64,000 nt of DNA from Labrenzia sp. CE80 (lineage in GTDB: Bacteria > Pseudomonadota > Alphaproteobacteria > Rhizobiales > Stappiaceae). Below, piece after piece: positions 33,912-41,472 of this stretch (positions are counted from its first letter, which is position 1; each line of letters opens with the position of its first letter). Made by a program: the position numbers and the translations under genes. The DNA is taken from contig NZ_WAJT01000002.1 in assembly GCF_009650605.1 (NCBI RefSeq), positions 1,116,001-1,180,000 of the forward strand. The letters are read 5' to 3'. Under the pieces are notes generated by a model, which saw only the letters and a program-made list of their open reading frames with translations, was not told the origin of the DNA and did not search any database.

Positions 33912-34676
33912 TTATCCGATGATGCTGTAACCGCCGTCGATGGGATGAATCCCGCCGGTGACATTTGCTGCCTCACGGCTGGCAAGGAACGCGGCATAGG
34001 CGCCGACGTCCTCTATGGTGGCGAGGTGATGCGTGGGCGCGCGCTCGGCCGCGTCATTCAAAAGGCTGTCAAACGCATCGATGCCCGAGGCCGCGCGGGT
34101 CTGAAGCGGTCCGGGCGACAGCGCATGCACGGAAATACCCTCGGGTCCCAGTTCCGCCGCCGCATAGCGCGTAGCAGCTTCAAGAGCGGCTTTGACCGGG
34201 CCCATGATGTTGTAATTCTCGACAACCCTTTGCGCGCCCATGAAGGAGACGGTCATGCAGGTGCCGCCATTCGGCATCAGGGGCTCGGCGCGCCGGATCA
34301 GCCGCAGGAACGAATGCACTGAAATGTCCATGGCAAGGCCGAAGCCCTCGGCTGAGCAGTCGACCACCCGGCCATGCAGATCGTCCTTCAGCGAGAAGGC
34401 GATGGAATGCACCAGCGTATCGAGCTTGCCCCAACGCTTCGTGATCTGACCAAAAAGCGCGTCGGTGTCTGCCTCACTGCGCACATCCAGGGGAGCAATG
34501 ATCTCGGCGCCCAGGCTTTCCGCCAGCGGGCGCACATGGGGTTCAGCCTTGGCGTTGAGATAGGTGATGGCCAGCTCGGCACCCTGTGCCTTCAGCGCTT
34601 TGGCGCAGCCCCAGGCGATGGATTGGTCATTGGCCACGCCCACAACAAGGGCTTTCTGGCCGGTCAGATCGAACAT
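33912..34676 (-). CDS. fabI: Enoyl-[acyl-carrier-protein] reductase, FabI-like
   Basis: 254 residues, normal SDR-type FabI length. The NADH-binding start is KALVVGVANDQSIAWG. The catalytic region is NYNIMGPVKAALEA with Tyr155 and Lys162 in the FabI Y-x6-K spacing. The second active-site tyrosine of E. coli FabI (SYLGAE, Tyr146) is replaced by Phe145 (SFMGAQ). It reduces enoyl-ACP to acyl-ACP in fatty-acid synthesis. It forms an operon with the PhaC-like DUF3141 gene and carries a 17-bp palindrome about 50 bp upstream, so it may be a specialised paralogue tied to acyl or polyester metabolism rather than the housekeeping FabI. Confidence 0.88.
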   Translation of the reverse strand: MFDLTGQKALVVGVANDQSIAWGCAKALKAQGAELAITYLNAKAEPHVRPLAESLGAEIIAPLDVRSEADTDALFGQITKRWGKLDTLVHSIAFSLKDDLHGRVVDCSAEGFGLAMDISVHSFLRLIRRAEPLMPNGGTCMTVSFMGAQRVVENYNIMGPVKAALEAATRYAAAELGPEGISVHALSPGPLQTRAASGIDAFDSLLNDAAERAPTHHLATIEDVGAYAAFLASREAANVTGGIHPIDGGYSIIG

Positions 34677-34726
34677 CGGCAGCTCCCGGCTTTCCCCCGG
34701 CCGCGCCGAAGGTCTCTCCAGGATCC

Positions 34727-34743
34727 ATATTGCACTGCAATAT
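34727..34743. promoter_or_regulatory. 17-bp palindromic operator candidate (copy 2)
   Basis: ATATTGCACTGCAATAT, identical to 14571-14587, is 50 bp upstream of the fabI start and close to where a promoter would lie. A TGC-N3-GCA dyad in front of a PHA-synthase-like operon suggests PhaR control (inference). Confidence 0.7.
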
Positions 34744-34799
34744 TGTTTTTATGAAGCTCTGATGTCTTTTTGCCGGATTGGTAGTGCTACGGATGCGCT

Positions 34800-35720
34800 T
34801 CAGCGCGAGAGCATCCAGTTCAAGACCAGCCGCCAGTCGGTCATCCGGATCGGGGTTCCGTGGGTGCCTGTGTCAAACAGCGTGAAGCGGATCGGATAGC
34901 CCGATGCAGACCCGCGGATCTGCTTGAAGAACTTGGCCTGGGTTTCCCAATTGTAGACGCTGTCCTCGCTGCCATAGCCCATGTAGAGCGGTACGCGGCG
35001 GGACAGGGCGCCAGAGGAAAGAAAGCCGGGATCCTTTGGTGCGCCGAGCAGCATGATGCCGCTCAACATGGAGGCGTAGTTCCGGTTCTTCAGAAGGTTC
35101 CAGCAGATGATGCCGCCCATGGAGCCGCAGGCCACGACAACCTTCGCACCGGGCGAAACCTGTTTCTGCTGCTGGATGAGCGCCGCGATGTCCTGGGTGC
35201 CCTTGTCGCCAAAGCTGGAAAACTCGGGCGACAGATAAGCGCCGCCATTGCGCACCATCAGGTTCTTGATGCGGTTGAAGTTGCCGCCGAAGCTGACATC
35301 GTTCATGCCCTGAAAGCGGTTGCCACCCTGGCCGTGAATGTAGATCACGACTGCCTTGGCGCCGCCCTTGGCCTTGCCGGCGCCCATGTAACGGATCGAG
35401 CGACCATTGGCCTGAAGCGTGTAGTCCTTCTGGCTCCGGCGCGGCTTGTAGGAGACGTAGTGCCCGAAGACCTCACGCTCGTCCACCTTGTCCCGGTCCC
35501 GAAGGTCTCTCTGCTTGGAGTATTCGACCACCGTGAAGTCGCCGTTGAACAGCGTTTCGGTCACCTTCGGATAACGGAACAGCTTGTCCTTGTAAGGCGC
35601 GAGCGCTTCGGCCTTTGCCACGCCTGTTGCGCCACTCAGCGTGGTAGCGGTCGCAAGGGCCAGACAAAGAGCCGCGCAAGCGGCGGAAAGCAACTGTCCG
35701 AAACTGGTCTTTTGAGACAT
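34800..35720 (-). CDS. Secreted alpha/beta hydrolase
   Basis: 306 residues with a signal peptide (QLLSAACAALCLALATATTL, cleavage near VAKAEA). The alpha/beta-hydrolase fold shows the oxyanion segment VIYIHGQGGN and the nucleophile elbow CGSMGG (Ser). GYGSEDSVYNW and DTGTHGTPIRM contain candidate Asp and His of the triad. It is probably exported and esterase- or lipase-like, with no clear substrate. RBS-like GAGGGAACC precedes the ATG. Confidence 0.78.
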   Translation of the reverse strand: MSQKTSFGQLLSAACAALCLALATATTLSGATGVAKAEALAPYKDKLFRYPKVTETLFNGDFTVVEYSKQRDLRDRDKVDEREVFGHYVSYKPRRSQKDYTLQANGRSIRYMGAGKAKGGAKAVVIYIHGQGGNRFQGMNDVSFGGNFNRIKNLMVRNGGAYLSPEFSSFGDKGTQDIAALIQQQKQVSPGAKVVVACGSMGGIICWNLLKNRNYASMLSGIMLLGAPKDPGFLSSGALSRRVPLYMGYGSEDSVYNWETQAKFFKQIRGSASGYPIRFTLFDTGTHGTPIRMTDWRLVLNWMLSR

Positions 35721-36047
35721 CGCTGGGTTCCCTCAAGGCGTGTCGAACAAGGTGATCGAGTGTTTCGCACAAGCCTAACTTGGGCTTGCGCCCCTCGCAA
35801 TCGCCCACTGGTGCGGGTCAACAGGGATCTTGCCCTTTAAAGAGAAAGGCGCCTTGGCCAGCGCAGGTTCCAAATTTCCTCGTCAATTCTCCTGAGTATC
35901 TTCTGCCGGAAACACTTGGAAACCTAAGCGATTGAAGCAAAACGCATTCTGCAACAGGTATTAAGGGATTGGTAACCATAAACTGGAGACAATCTAATCA
36001 ACATACCGGACCAGAAGGGCCGGTTGTTTGAAATCAGGAGAGATGAG
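35721..36047. other. Intergenic region between divergent hydrolase and ParA-like genes
   Basis: 327 bp containing the promoters of both genes. It is AT-richer near 35920-36000. No small gene, RNA or clear operator was identified. Confidence 0.45.
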
Positions 36048-36752
36048 ATGCCAGTGATTTCCTTCGCGAACGCAAAAGGTGGAGCGGGCAAGACCACCGC
36101 AGCTCTTTTGCTGGCAACGGAAGTTGCCGATCGTGGGAAAAGCGTGACCATCTTCGATGCCGATCCGCAGAAGTGGATTTCGCATTGGGCAGACCTGCCG
36201 GGCCGTCCTGCCAAAATCGATGTGGTCAGCCAGATCACGCCGGCCTCGATCACCGAGCAAATCTTGGATGCCAGCGAGAAAGCCGACTACGTCATCGTCG
36301 ATCTGGAGGGCACGGAGAACCTGGTGGTTGCCAACGCTCTGTCCGTCTCCGATCTGGTCGTGGTGCCGATCCAGGGGTCCAGCATGGATGCCAGGGGCGG
36401 CGCCAAGATCCTGACGTTGATCGCCAAGCTGGAAAAGATCGTCAAGCATGACATCCGCCACTGCGTGGCGCTGACCCGCACCAACGCAGCGGTCACCACA
36501 CGGGCGCTCAAGGCGGTTCAGGAGTTCCTGGCGGTCAAGGGCATCGATGTGCTGATGACCCCGATCGTGGAACGGGCGGCCTATCGCGACCTGTTCGAAT
36601 TTGGCGGCGGCTTGAAGTCTCAGGACCCCAAGACCATCACCAATTTGGACAAGGCGCGGGAAAACGCCGCGATGTTTGCAGCCGAAATCCTGGAGCGCGC
36701 CGAAGTTCAGCCGCGCCGCAAGTGGTATCAGGTCTTCCAGAAGGCGTCCTGA
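36048..36752 (+). CDS. ParA-family (VirC1-like) ATPase, orphan
   Basis: 234 residues from the ATG at 36048, preceded by AGGAGAGATGAG; the longer frame starts with TTG. The deviant Walker A is KGGAGKTTAALLLA, switch I region FDADPQKWISHW, Walker B YVIVDLEGTENLV. It resembles the plasmid/VirC1 branch of ParA rather than MinD or Soj. No parB or centromere-like repeats are adjacent, so it may position another cellular cargo or be a plasmid-derived relic. Confidence 0.85.
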   Translation: MPVISFANAKGGAGKTTAALLLATEVADRGKSVTIFDADPQKWISHWADLPGRPAKIDVVSQITPASITEQILDASEKADYVIVDLEGTENLVVANALSVSDLVVVPIQGSSMDARGGAKILTLIAKLEKIVKHDIRHCVALTRTNAAVTTRALKAVQEFLAVKGIDVLMTPIVERAAYRDLFEFGGGLKSQDPKTITNLDKARENAAMFAAEILERAEVQPRRKWYQVFQKAS

Positions 36753-36766
36753 TCGGTCTGAAGACG

Positions 36767-36788
36767 GACAGGGCATGAGCGCCCTGTC
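36767..36788. terminator. Hairpin downstream of ParA-like gene
   Basis: GACAGGGC - 6 nt - GCCCTGTC is a perfect 8-bp stem 14 bp after the stop. There is no T-run, so termination would be weak or Rho-assisted. Confidence 0.4.
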
Positions 36789-36833
36789 TGCCGTGTTCTG
36801 TCTGCTGATCTTCTAGATCACGCGTTAGAGCGG

Positions 36834-36983
36834 CTAGTCCCGTGGGGTCGACTGGACCGTCACCCGACAGGTGCGGGCGAATTCTTCCCATTGTGCCTCG
36901 ATAACGTCAGCCGTGGGGTAAAGCGCGTCGGAACGCCCTGGGCGGACTTCGCAGCCCAAGCCTTTCCGGTTCGACTCGTACAA
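36834..36983 (-). pseudogene. Possible C-terminal gene fragment
   Basis: A minus-strand frame of about 49 codons (TTG at 36983) reads as protein-like sequence including GCEVRPGRSDALYPTADVIE and AQWEEFARTCRVTVQSTPRD. There is no good start, and AT-rich DNA lies upstream. It may be the tail of a gene cut by an insertion. I do not recognise the family. Confidence 0.3.
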
Positions 36984-37333
36984 TCTCTTGGGGCCTGAGC
37001 CTTGGACCCGTTTCCCAATTGCGCGCTACTTCAACTGTTTTGAACACGCCTCACATATCAATCATGAAGTTCGCGTCGAGAAGGCTCTTGAAGCTATCTC
37101 GAATATTTTGCGGCGTAGTGAGTGCAGGGGTTCTCTGCCAGAACGCGTAAACCATGAAGTTGGCATATCAAAGTTGGGGTCTGGGAATAGCCAGTGGGAA
37201 TGGAAACTTGTCGTGAAAATGGTCACTATCGATTTAAGCTCAAATTAGGAAGGCCAATGCTATGGGGAAAGGCGGCTTAGCGTCGGACCGATGCAATTCC
37301 CACGTCATTTCCAAAAACCTTCGAGGACATCTT
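36984..37333. other. AT-richer intergenic region upstream of His-rich gene
   Basis: 350 bp between the fragment and the His-rich gene. Open frames here lack good starts and conserved patterns. It presumably contains the promoter for 37334. Confidence 0.4.
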
Positions 37334-37777
37334 ATGCTCAAGAAAATCCTGCTGGCGGGCTCCTGCGCCGCGCTCTTGGCGGCTTTCCCTATGACCCCAA
37401 CCGCCGAGGCGGAGGATGGACGCAACGCGGCTCTTATCGCTGGTGTCGCACTGGGTGTGTTGGGCGCTGCGATCGCCAGTGATCAACACGAAAATGGCCA
37501 TATTGAATATATGCCCCACCCTCATGTCTCTCATGAGGAAAATGAGGTGGGTCGATGCGTGCACCGTGCGCGCCGGGCTCTCGCCAATAGGGGGCACCAC
37601 CATGCCCAATTTGACCATGTCGTAAATTACCGCGAAGAGCATCACAAAGACCGGGTCGTCGTGCAGATGGCGGTGCATCACCATGGTCATCATCACCATC
37701 ACCACACGACCTACAAGAATGCAATTTGCGTGTTCGAAAAAGGCCATATTCACGCATTCCACCTAAGGCCAGCTTGA
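37334..37777 (+). CDS. Small secreted histidine-rich protein
   Basis: 147 residues from the ATG at 37334, preceded by GAGGAC. A signal peptide (MLKKILLAGSCAALLAAFPM, cleavage near TAEAED) leads into a glycine/alanine hydrophobic segment (AALIAGVALGVLGAAIA), then a His-rich region with HHHGHHHHHH at residues 115-124 and further HH clusters. Cys75 and Cys132 could form a disulfide. Such composition suggests periplasmic binding of Ni, Cu or Zn, but no metal system lies next to it. The downstream neighbour, convergent, is a zinc enzyme (delta carbonic anhydrase). Confidence 0.72.
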   Translation: MLKKILLAGSCAALLAAFPMTPTAEAEDGRNAALIAGVALGVLGAAIASDQHENGHIEYMPHPHVSHEENEVGRCVHRARRALANRGHHHAQFDHVVNYREEHHKDRVVVQMAVHHHGHHHHHHTTYKNAICVFEKGHIHAFHLRPA

Positions 37778-37829
37778 ACGAGCAACACAACACCGTAGCC
37801 ATTGGTACAGCCTGTTCCAATGCAAGAAA

Positions 37830-37864
37830 GGCCCCGCTGCGTCGAGCAGCGGGGCCTCTTTTTT
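37830..37864. terminator. Strong intrinsic terminator between convergent genes
   Basis: GGCCCCGCTGC - GTCGA - GCAGCGGGGCC, an 11-bp perfect stem, is followed by TCTTTTTTT on the plus strand. It terminates the His-rich gene and probably also the carbonic anhydrase transcript from the other side. Confidence 0.9.
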
Positions 37865-37899
37865 GTACAATTCCACCGGATTGGCGGAAGCGCTTTTGC

Positions 37900-38760
37900 T
37901 TAAAACGCAGACAGCAAATCCGGGTTCACAACGAGGTTGCGAACGCCATGTGCGTGATCTTCATCAAAGCTGTTGCTCTGCAGCCAGGTATCAAGCGAGC
38001 TGATGGAAACCTTTGCGACTTCGGGGCGAACGCTCCAGGTAACCTGAAAGGGTGAGCCCTTTTCATTGTAGCCAGGACCTGTTGTCGAACCCGCGTACTC
38101 AACTGGTGTCCCGGTGTTCGACGGAATATTGGTCGCCTGATGCAGGCCATCTACGACTTCGTGGTGTGCCAAGTCGACAAAGTTCAAAGCCTTATCATCA
38201 TTGACGATGACATAGACCTGAGCTTCGACGCGGAGCTGAGGATTATTGATGGCTTCGCTCAGGCAGGAGCCCAATGTCGCACCCGGTTCAATCTTCGCTG
38301 TCGTGTAGACATAGTGAACTTCGATCGTATCGCCGGGCTCAAGATCACCATGATCACTCAGACCAACCTTATGATCATAATGTGCCAGTTCGGCTTCTGT
38401 CAGCTCACCATCGTACTTAAAGCCAGTGCCGAAGCCGTGGCCATCGCCGTTGCCTGCATAGGTAGTGAATTCACCACCTTTATGCTCAGCATTTTCATGG
38501 AAGTGGATATTGCAGAGGTTCATTGCCGTGTAGGCAGGAGCAGCTTGAAATGCGCGATGATTGCTGCCTTCATGAGCTGAGATGTCGCGCGGCGCTTGCG
38601 GACCGAAACCTGCATCTTCGGTGCTCTTTGCCAGCGCGGCACGCTGGCCTGCAATCACATCATCAGATACAGCTTCGTGGTTCGAAGAGGCCGCGTACAC
38701 ACTGGTGCCGAGTATCAAAAAAGAGGCGGTGGTTGCGAGTTTCAAGACTTTTTTGTTCAT
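37900..38760 (-). CDS. Delta-class carbonic anhydrase, secreted
   Basis: 286 residues with a signal peptide (KLATTASFLILGTSVYA). The bacterial delta-CA (CA_like, PF10563-type) signature is NLCNIHFHENAEHKGGEF. His86 and His88, with a later His such as His149 (EVHYVYT), are likely zinc ligands, and Cys83 with Cys166 (LGSCLSEA) may form a disulfide. It would hydrate CO2 to bicarbonate in the periplasm or outside the cell. Delta-class enzymes are best known from diatoms and other marine algae, and bacterial members are less studied. Confidence in the family is good; enzymatic activity is inferred. Confidence 0.85.
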   Translation of the reverse strand: MNKKVLKLATTASFLILGTSVYAASSNHEAVSDDVIAGQRAALAKSTEDAGFGPQAPRDISAHEGSNHRAFQAAPAYTAMNLCNIHFHENAEHKGGEFTTYAGNGDGHGFGTGFKYDGELTEAELAHYDHKVGLSDHGDLEPGDTIEVHYVYTTAKIEPGATLGSCLSEAINNPQLRVEAQVYVIVNDDKALNFVDLAHHEVVDGLHQATNIPSNTGTPVEYAGSTTGPGYNEKGSPFQVTWSVRPEVAKVSISSLDTWLQSNSFDEDHAHGVRNLVVNPDLLSAF

Positions 38761-39043
38761 CTAGTAGCGTTTCCTGTTTTAAAGCGGCCCGATGCGTATC
38801 TCTGCGTCCGAACTCGTTATTAAAACAATCGTATAATTACCTATTTCTCGCCTTTATGAGAAATTAGGTCCGGTTTTCCCGTTACAAATCTGTGATTGTG
38901 TGCTTTGCAAACTTTGCGTGGAAGTTGGGTTTCATCCGAGGGTCCAATGAGTTGAAAAAAAGACACGTAAATTACACCTTCGATGCCCTATTCGCCGTCA
39001 TGTCTTGGACAATCTATTCCCAGTATAAATGGAGCAAACTTAA
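38761..39043. promoter_or_regulatory. Divergent promoter region of carbonic anhydrase and membrane protein
   Basis: 283 bp of AT-rich DNA between two divergent starts. The inverted pair TTTCTCGCCTTTATGAGAAA near 38842-38861 is a possible operator. No gene is seen. Confidence 0.35.
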
Positions 39044-39961
39044 ATGGCTGTAAAACAACAGGCTGAGCTCGGGCTGAGCGTTAACGCCCAGTCCATTGGC
39101 TTTTTTGGCAGCCACAAGTGGTTGGCTTTGTTCCCAATCGCGAGTTTTGTTTTTTCATTGGTATTTATTGCCTTAGTCGCGTTTGGGGTGTTTGAAATTG
39201 CTTTTTCGACTGACCTAGTGGTTAAGGCAAAAGCCGTGATTGAACCGCTCATCGAAGGCGATGCCGGAAGCGGTCAGGAAAATGATAAAATGAAACTGCT
39301 CAGCGTCGCAGGATTCGTTGTCCTCTTTTGCTTGCACGTTTGCATTTCGTTTGTATTCAAGTTTTTCAACGTGGCACTGGCCGCCTGCGTTCTCGAAATA
39401 TTTGAAGGTAAATCGACAGGATTTCTCGGCGGGGTTTCCATAGCTACACGGCGCCTCGGAGCAGTCTTCAGCTGGTCCTTTATATCGGCAACGGTTGGTT
39501 CAATTTCCTCATTGGTCGAACGTCGGGGCTTTGGCATTGCGACCATACTGACGATGCTGGCCGGACTTGCATGGCGGATGGCAACCTTCTTCGTTGTTCC
39601 AATTATTGCTTCAAAAAACACTGGGTCAGTTTCAGCGATCAAGGAATCCGTTCACTTGATGCGCAGTGTTTGGGGGGCATCGGTTGTTTCGCGGCTTGGT
39701 CTTTCCTGGCTCAAACTTGTGCTTTTCGGGATCGTCGTTGCAGGGCTGTCGTTGGTGCATTTGATTTCCGGTCCACAAGCGCTCATAGACTCGCTGGCCG
39801 TTGTGACGCCCATTGGACTGATTGCAATAGTGTTTTTCTCTTGCGTGGGAACAATAAGCCGTGCCGCGCTGTTCTACTATGCAAGTAAAAATCTTGTGCC
39901 TTCCCAATTCAATGGCGAGACATTGCGCAATGCAATCGTCGAAAAACGCGGAAAGCACTGA
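39044..39961 (+). CDS. Multi-pass membrane protein, DUF6159-like
   Basis: 305 residues with about six hydrophobic spans (WLALFPIASFVFSLVFIALV, LLSVAGFVVLFCLHVCISFV, and later LVLFGIVVAGLSLVHLISG and SLAVVTPIGLIAIVFFSCVG). Soluble patches ERRGFGIATILTMLAGLAWR and KESVHLMRSVWGASVVSRLG fit the DUF6159 type. The function is unknown. GGAGCAAAC precedes the start. Confidence 0.7.
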   Translation: MAVKQQAELGLSVNAQSIGFFGSHKWLALFPIASFVFSLVFIALVAFGVFEIAFSTDLVVKAKAVIEPLIEGDAGSGQENDKMKLLSVAGFVVLFCLHVCISFVFKFFNVALAACVLEIFEGKSTGFLGGVSIATRRLGAVFSWSFISATVGSISSLVERRGFGIATILTMLAGLAWRMATFFVVPIIASKNTGSVSAIKESVHLMRSVWGASVVSRLGLSWLKLVLFGIVVAGLSLVHLISGPQALIDSLAVVTPIGLIAIVFFSCVGTISRAALFYYASKNLVPSQFNGETLRNAIVEKRGKH

Positions 39962-40509
39962 CGCCGGACCGAACGTTGGACTGAATAGCTCGCTAGCTCC
40001 GGGAACCGGATACAGAATTATGCTGCGTTTTTTAGATCCGCTGATCGTCAAAGCGAAGGTTACCTTGGAAGCGTTCCCGGCGACGGCTGCAGCGCGTCGA
40101 CGCTGGGCCAGACGTTGACGGAGTGAAACACTGTTTCCTGACGGTCGGCTCTGGTGAACGCTCCGGGATCTCAGCCTGCCTGCCCGACCTTGATGGCGTC
40201 GACGGGATTGAGCAGCGATCAGATCGCGACCGGAGCACCAGCGAAAGAATTCCATAGAAAATGAAGCCACGCATAACATGCGATGGCCCATACCTGTCGG
40301 TCGCATGCGGGGTCGAGCCCGAAACATCGCGGGCTCGGATCTACATATCTCCCGGGTGTCGGTTTGCTTTAAACGGGCATTCGGATAGCTGTGCCACTTC
40401 GCGAACAGCGGTCGGCTTTCCCCGGCCAGAGTCGTAGGCTAACGTGACTGTATAAATTTCCTTTCCAGTGCGTGGCAGCACGCAGTACGGGTTTCGGAAG
40501 AAGTCGATC
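39962..40509. other. Intergenic region of about 550 bp
   Basis: No convincing gene. It contains an 8-bp perfect hairpin, CGAGCCCG - 8 nt - CGGGCTCG, at 40314-40337, and a TATAAA box near 40450 that could belong to the exporter promoter. Short protein-like stretches on the minus strand are interrupted by stops and may be gene remnants. Confidence 0.4.
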
Positions 40510-41472
40510 ATGAGCTGGAATGTCTTTGTAAAGTCCCAAGTCGCGTCTCTGACCTTGGTGCTTTTTCTCACCGGTTGCCAGGAGAACGACAATGGCCTTG
40601 CGCTGGGCTCGTTGGAGCGCGACCGGATCGCACTTACAGCGACGTCCGCGCAATTTATCGTCGATTTGCCGGTCGCTGAAGGAACGCTGGTTGAAGCAGG
40701 CACGGTGCTGGTGCGCCTCGACGACACCCAGCAACAGGCGGAAGTCGATCGGGCCGCCGCCGAGGTGTCCAAGGCAGCCGCAGTCCTGGAGCGACTGAGG
40801 AACGGTGCCCGAGAGGAAGAACTGGCTGCGGCCCGCGCAGATGCTGCCGGGGCACGCGCTGCTCTCATTGAGACCATTCAGACATTCGAGCGGGCTAAGG
40901 ATCTGAGCGAACGCGGCACGGCCAGCAAGGCTAGCTATGATGCTGCACGCGCCAGCCGGGATGCGGCTGAAGCATCCTTGAAAAGCGCCGAGGAACAACT
41001 CCGCCAGCTGGTCAATGGGGCCAGGCCTGAAGATCTGAAAGCAGCCGAAGCAGACCTTGCGGCGGCAACCGCCAATCTCGCCAGCATGGAAGCGGTCTTG
41101 AGCGACCTGACGATCATCGCCTCCAGAACAGGGCGCCTCGACAGCCTGCCTTGGAACCTCGGCGAGCGGGTGACTGTGGGAAGCCCTGTGGCGGTCATGC
41201 TTGCAGATGGAAGTCCGTTCGCCCGGGTCTATATTCCCGAGCCTTACCGCGTGAAGATCAGCAAGGGAGACACGTTGACGGTTCGCGTGGATGGTCTTGA
41301 AGATACCTTCGAAGGCATCGTTCGGTCGATAAGTTCCGATCCTGCCTATACGCCTTATTACGCTCTCAATCAGGAAGAGCGCGCTCGGTTGATGTATCTT
41401 GCAGAAGTGCAATTGCCTGACAGCGCGTCTGGTCTGCCCAGCGGTATCCCGGCGCAGGTTGTCCTGCCATGA
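40510..41472 (+). CDS. HlyD-family membrane fusion lipoprotein of an ABC exporter
   Basis: 320 residues from the ATG at 40510. A lipobox (LVLFLTGC) indicates a lipoprotein anchored at Cys. The biotinyl-lipoyl-like half motifs are AQFIVDLPVAEGTLVEAGTV and LDSLPWNLGERVTVGSPVAV, separated by a long alpha-helical hairpin (AAAVLERLRNGAREEELAAA onwards). This is the periplasmic adaptor of a YhiI/RbbA/YhhJ-like export system with the next two overlapping genes. The cargo (drug, toxin or envelope component) is unknown. Confidence 0.87.
   Translation: MSWNVFVKSQVASLTLVLFLTGCQENDNGLALGSLERDRIALTATSAQFIVDLPVAEGTLVEAGTVLVRLDDTQQQAEVDRAAAEVSKAAAVLERLRNGAREEELAAARADAAGARAALIETIQTFERAKDLSERGTASKASYDAARASRDAAEASLKSAEEQLRQLVNGARPEDLKAAEADLAAATANLASMEAVLSDLTIIASRTGRLDSLPWNLGERVTVGSPVAVMLADGSPFARVYIPEPYRVKISKGDTLTVRVDGLEDTFEGIVRSISSDPAYTPYYALNQEERARLMYLAEVQLPDSASGLPSGIPAQVVLP

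Noticed and set aside
36988..37248. 86-codon plus-strand ORF upstream of the His-rich gene.
   Set aside because: No ATG start or ribosome-binding site and no recognisable domain.
37660..37720. CAT/CAC-rich run as a CRISPR-like or microsatellite repeat.
   Set aside because: It is the coding sequence of the poly-His stretch, in frame in a gene with a signal peptide and terminator.
40314..40337. Hairpin in the 39962-40509 gap as a tRNA arm.
   Set aside because: No cloverleaf could be built around it and no T-loop GTTCRA motif sits at the right spacing.
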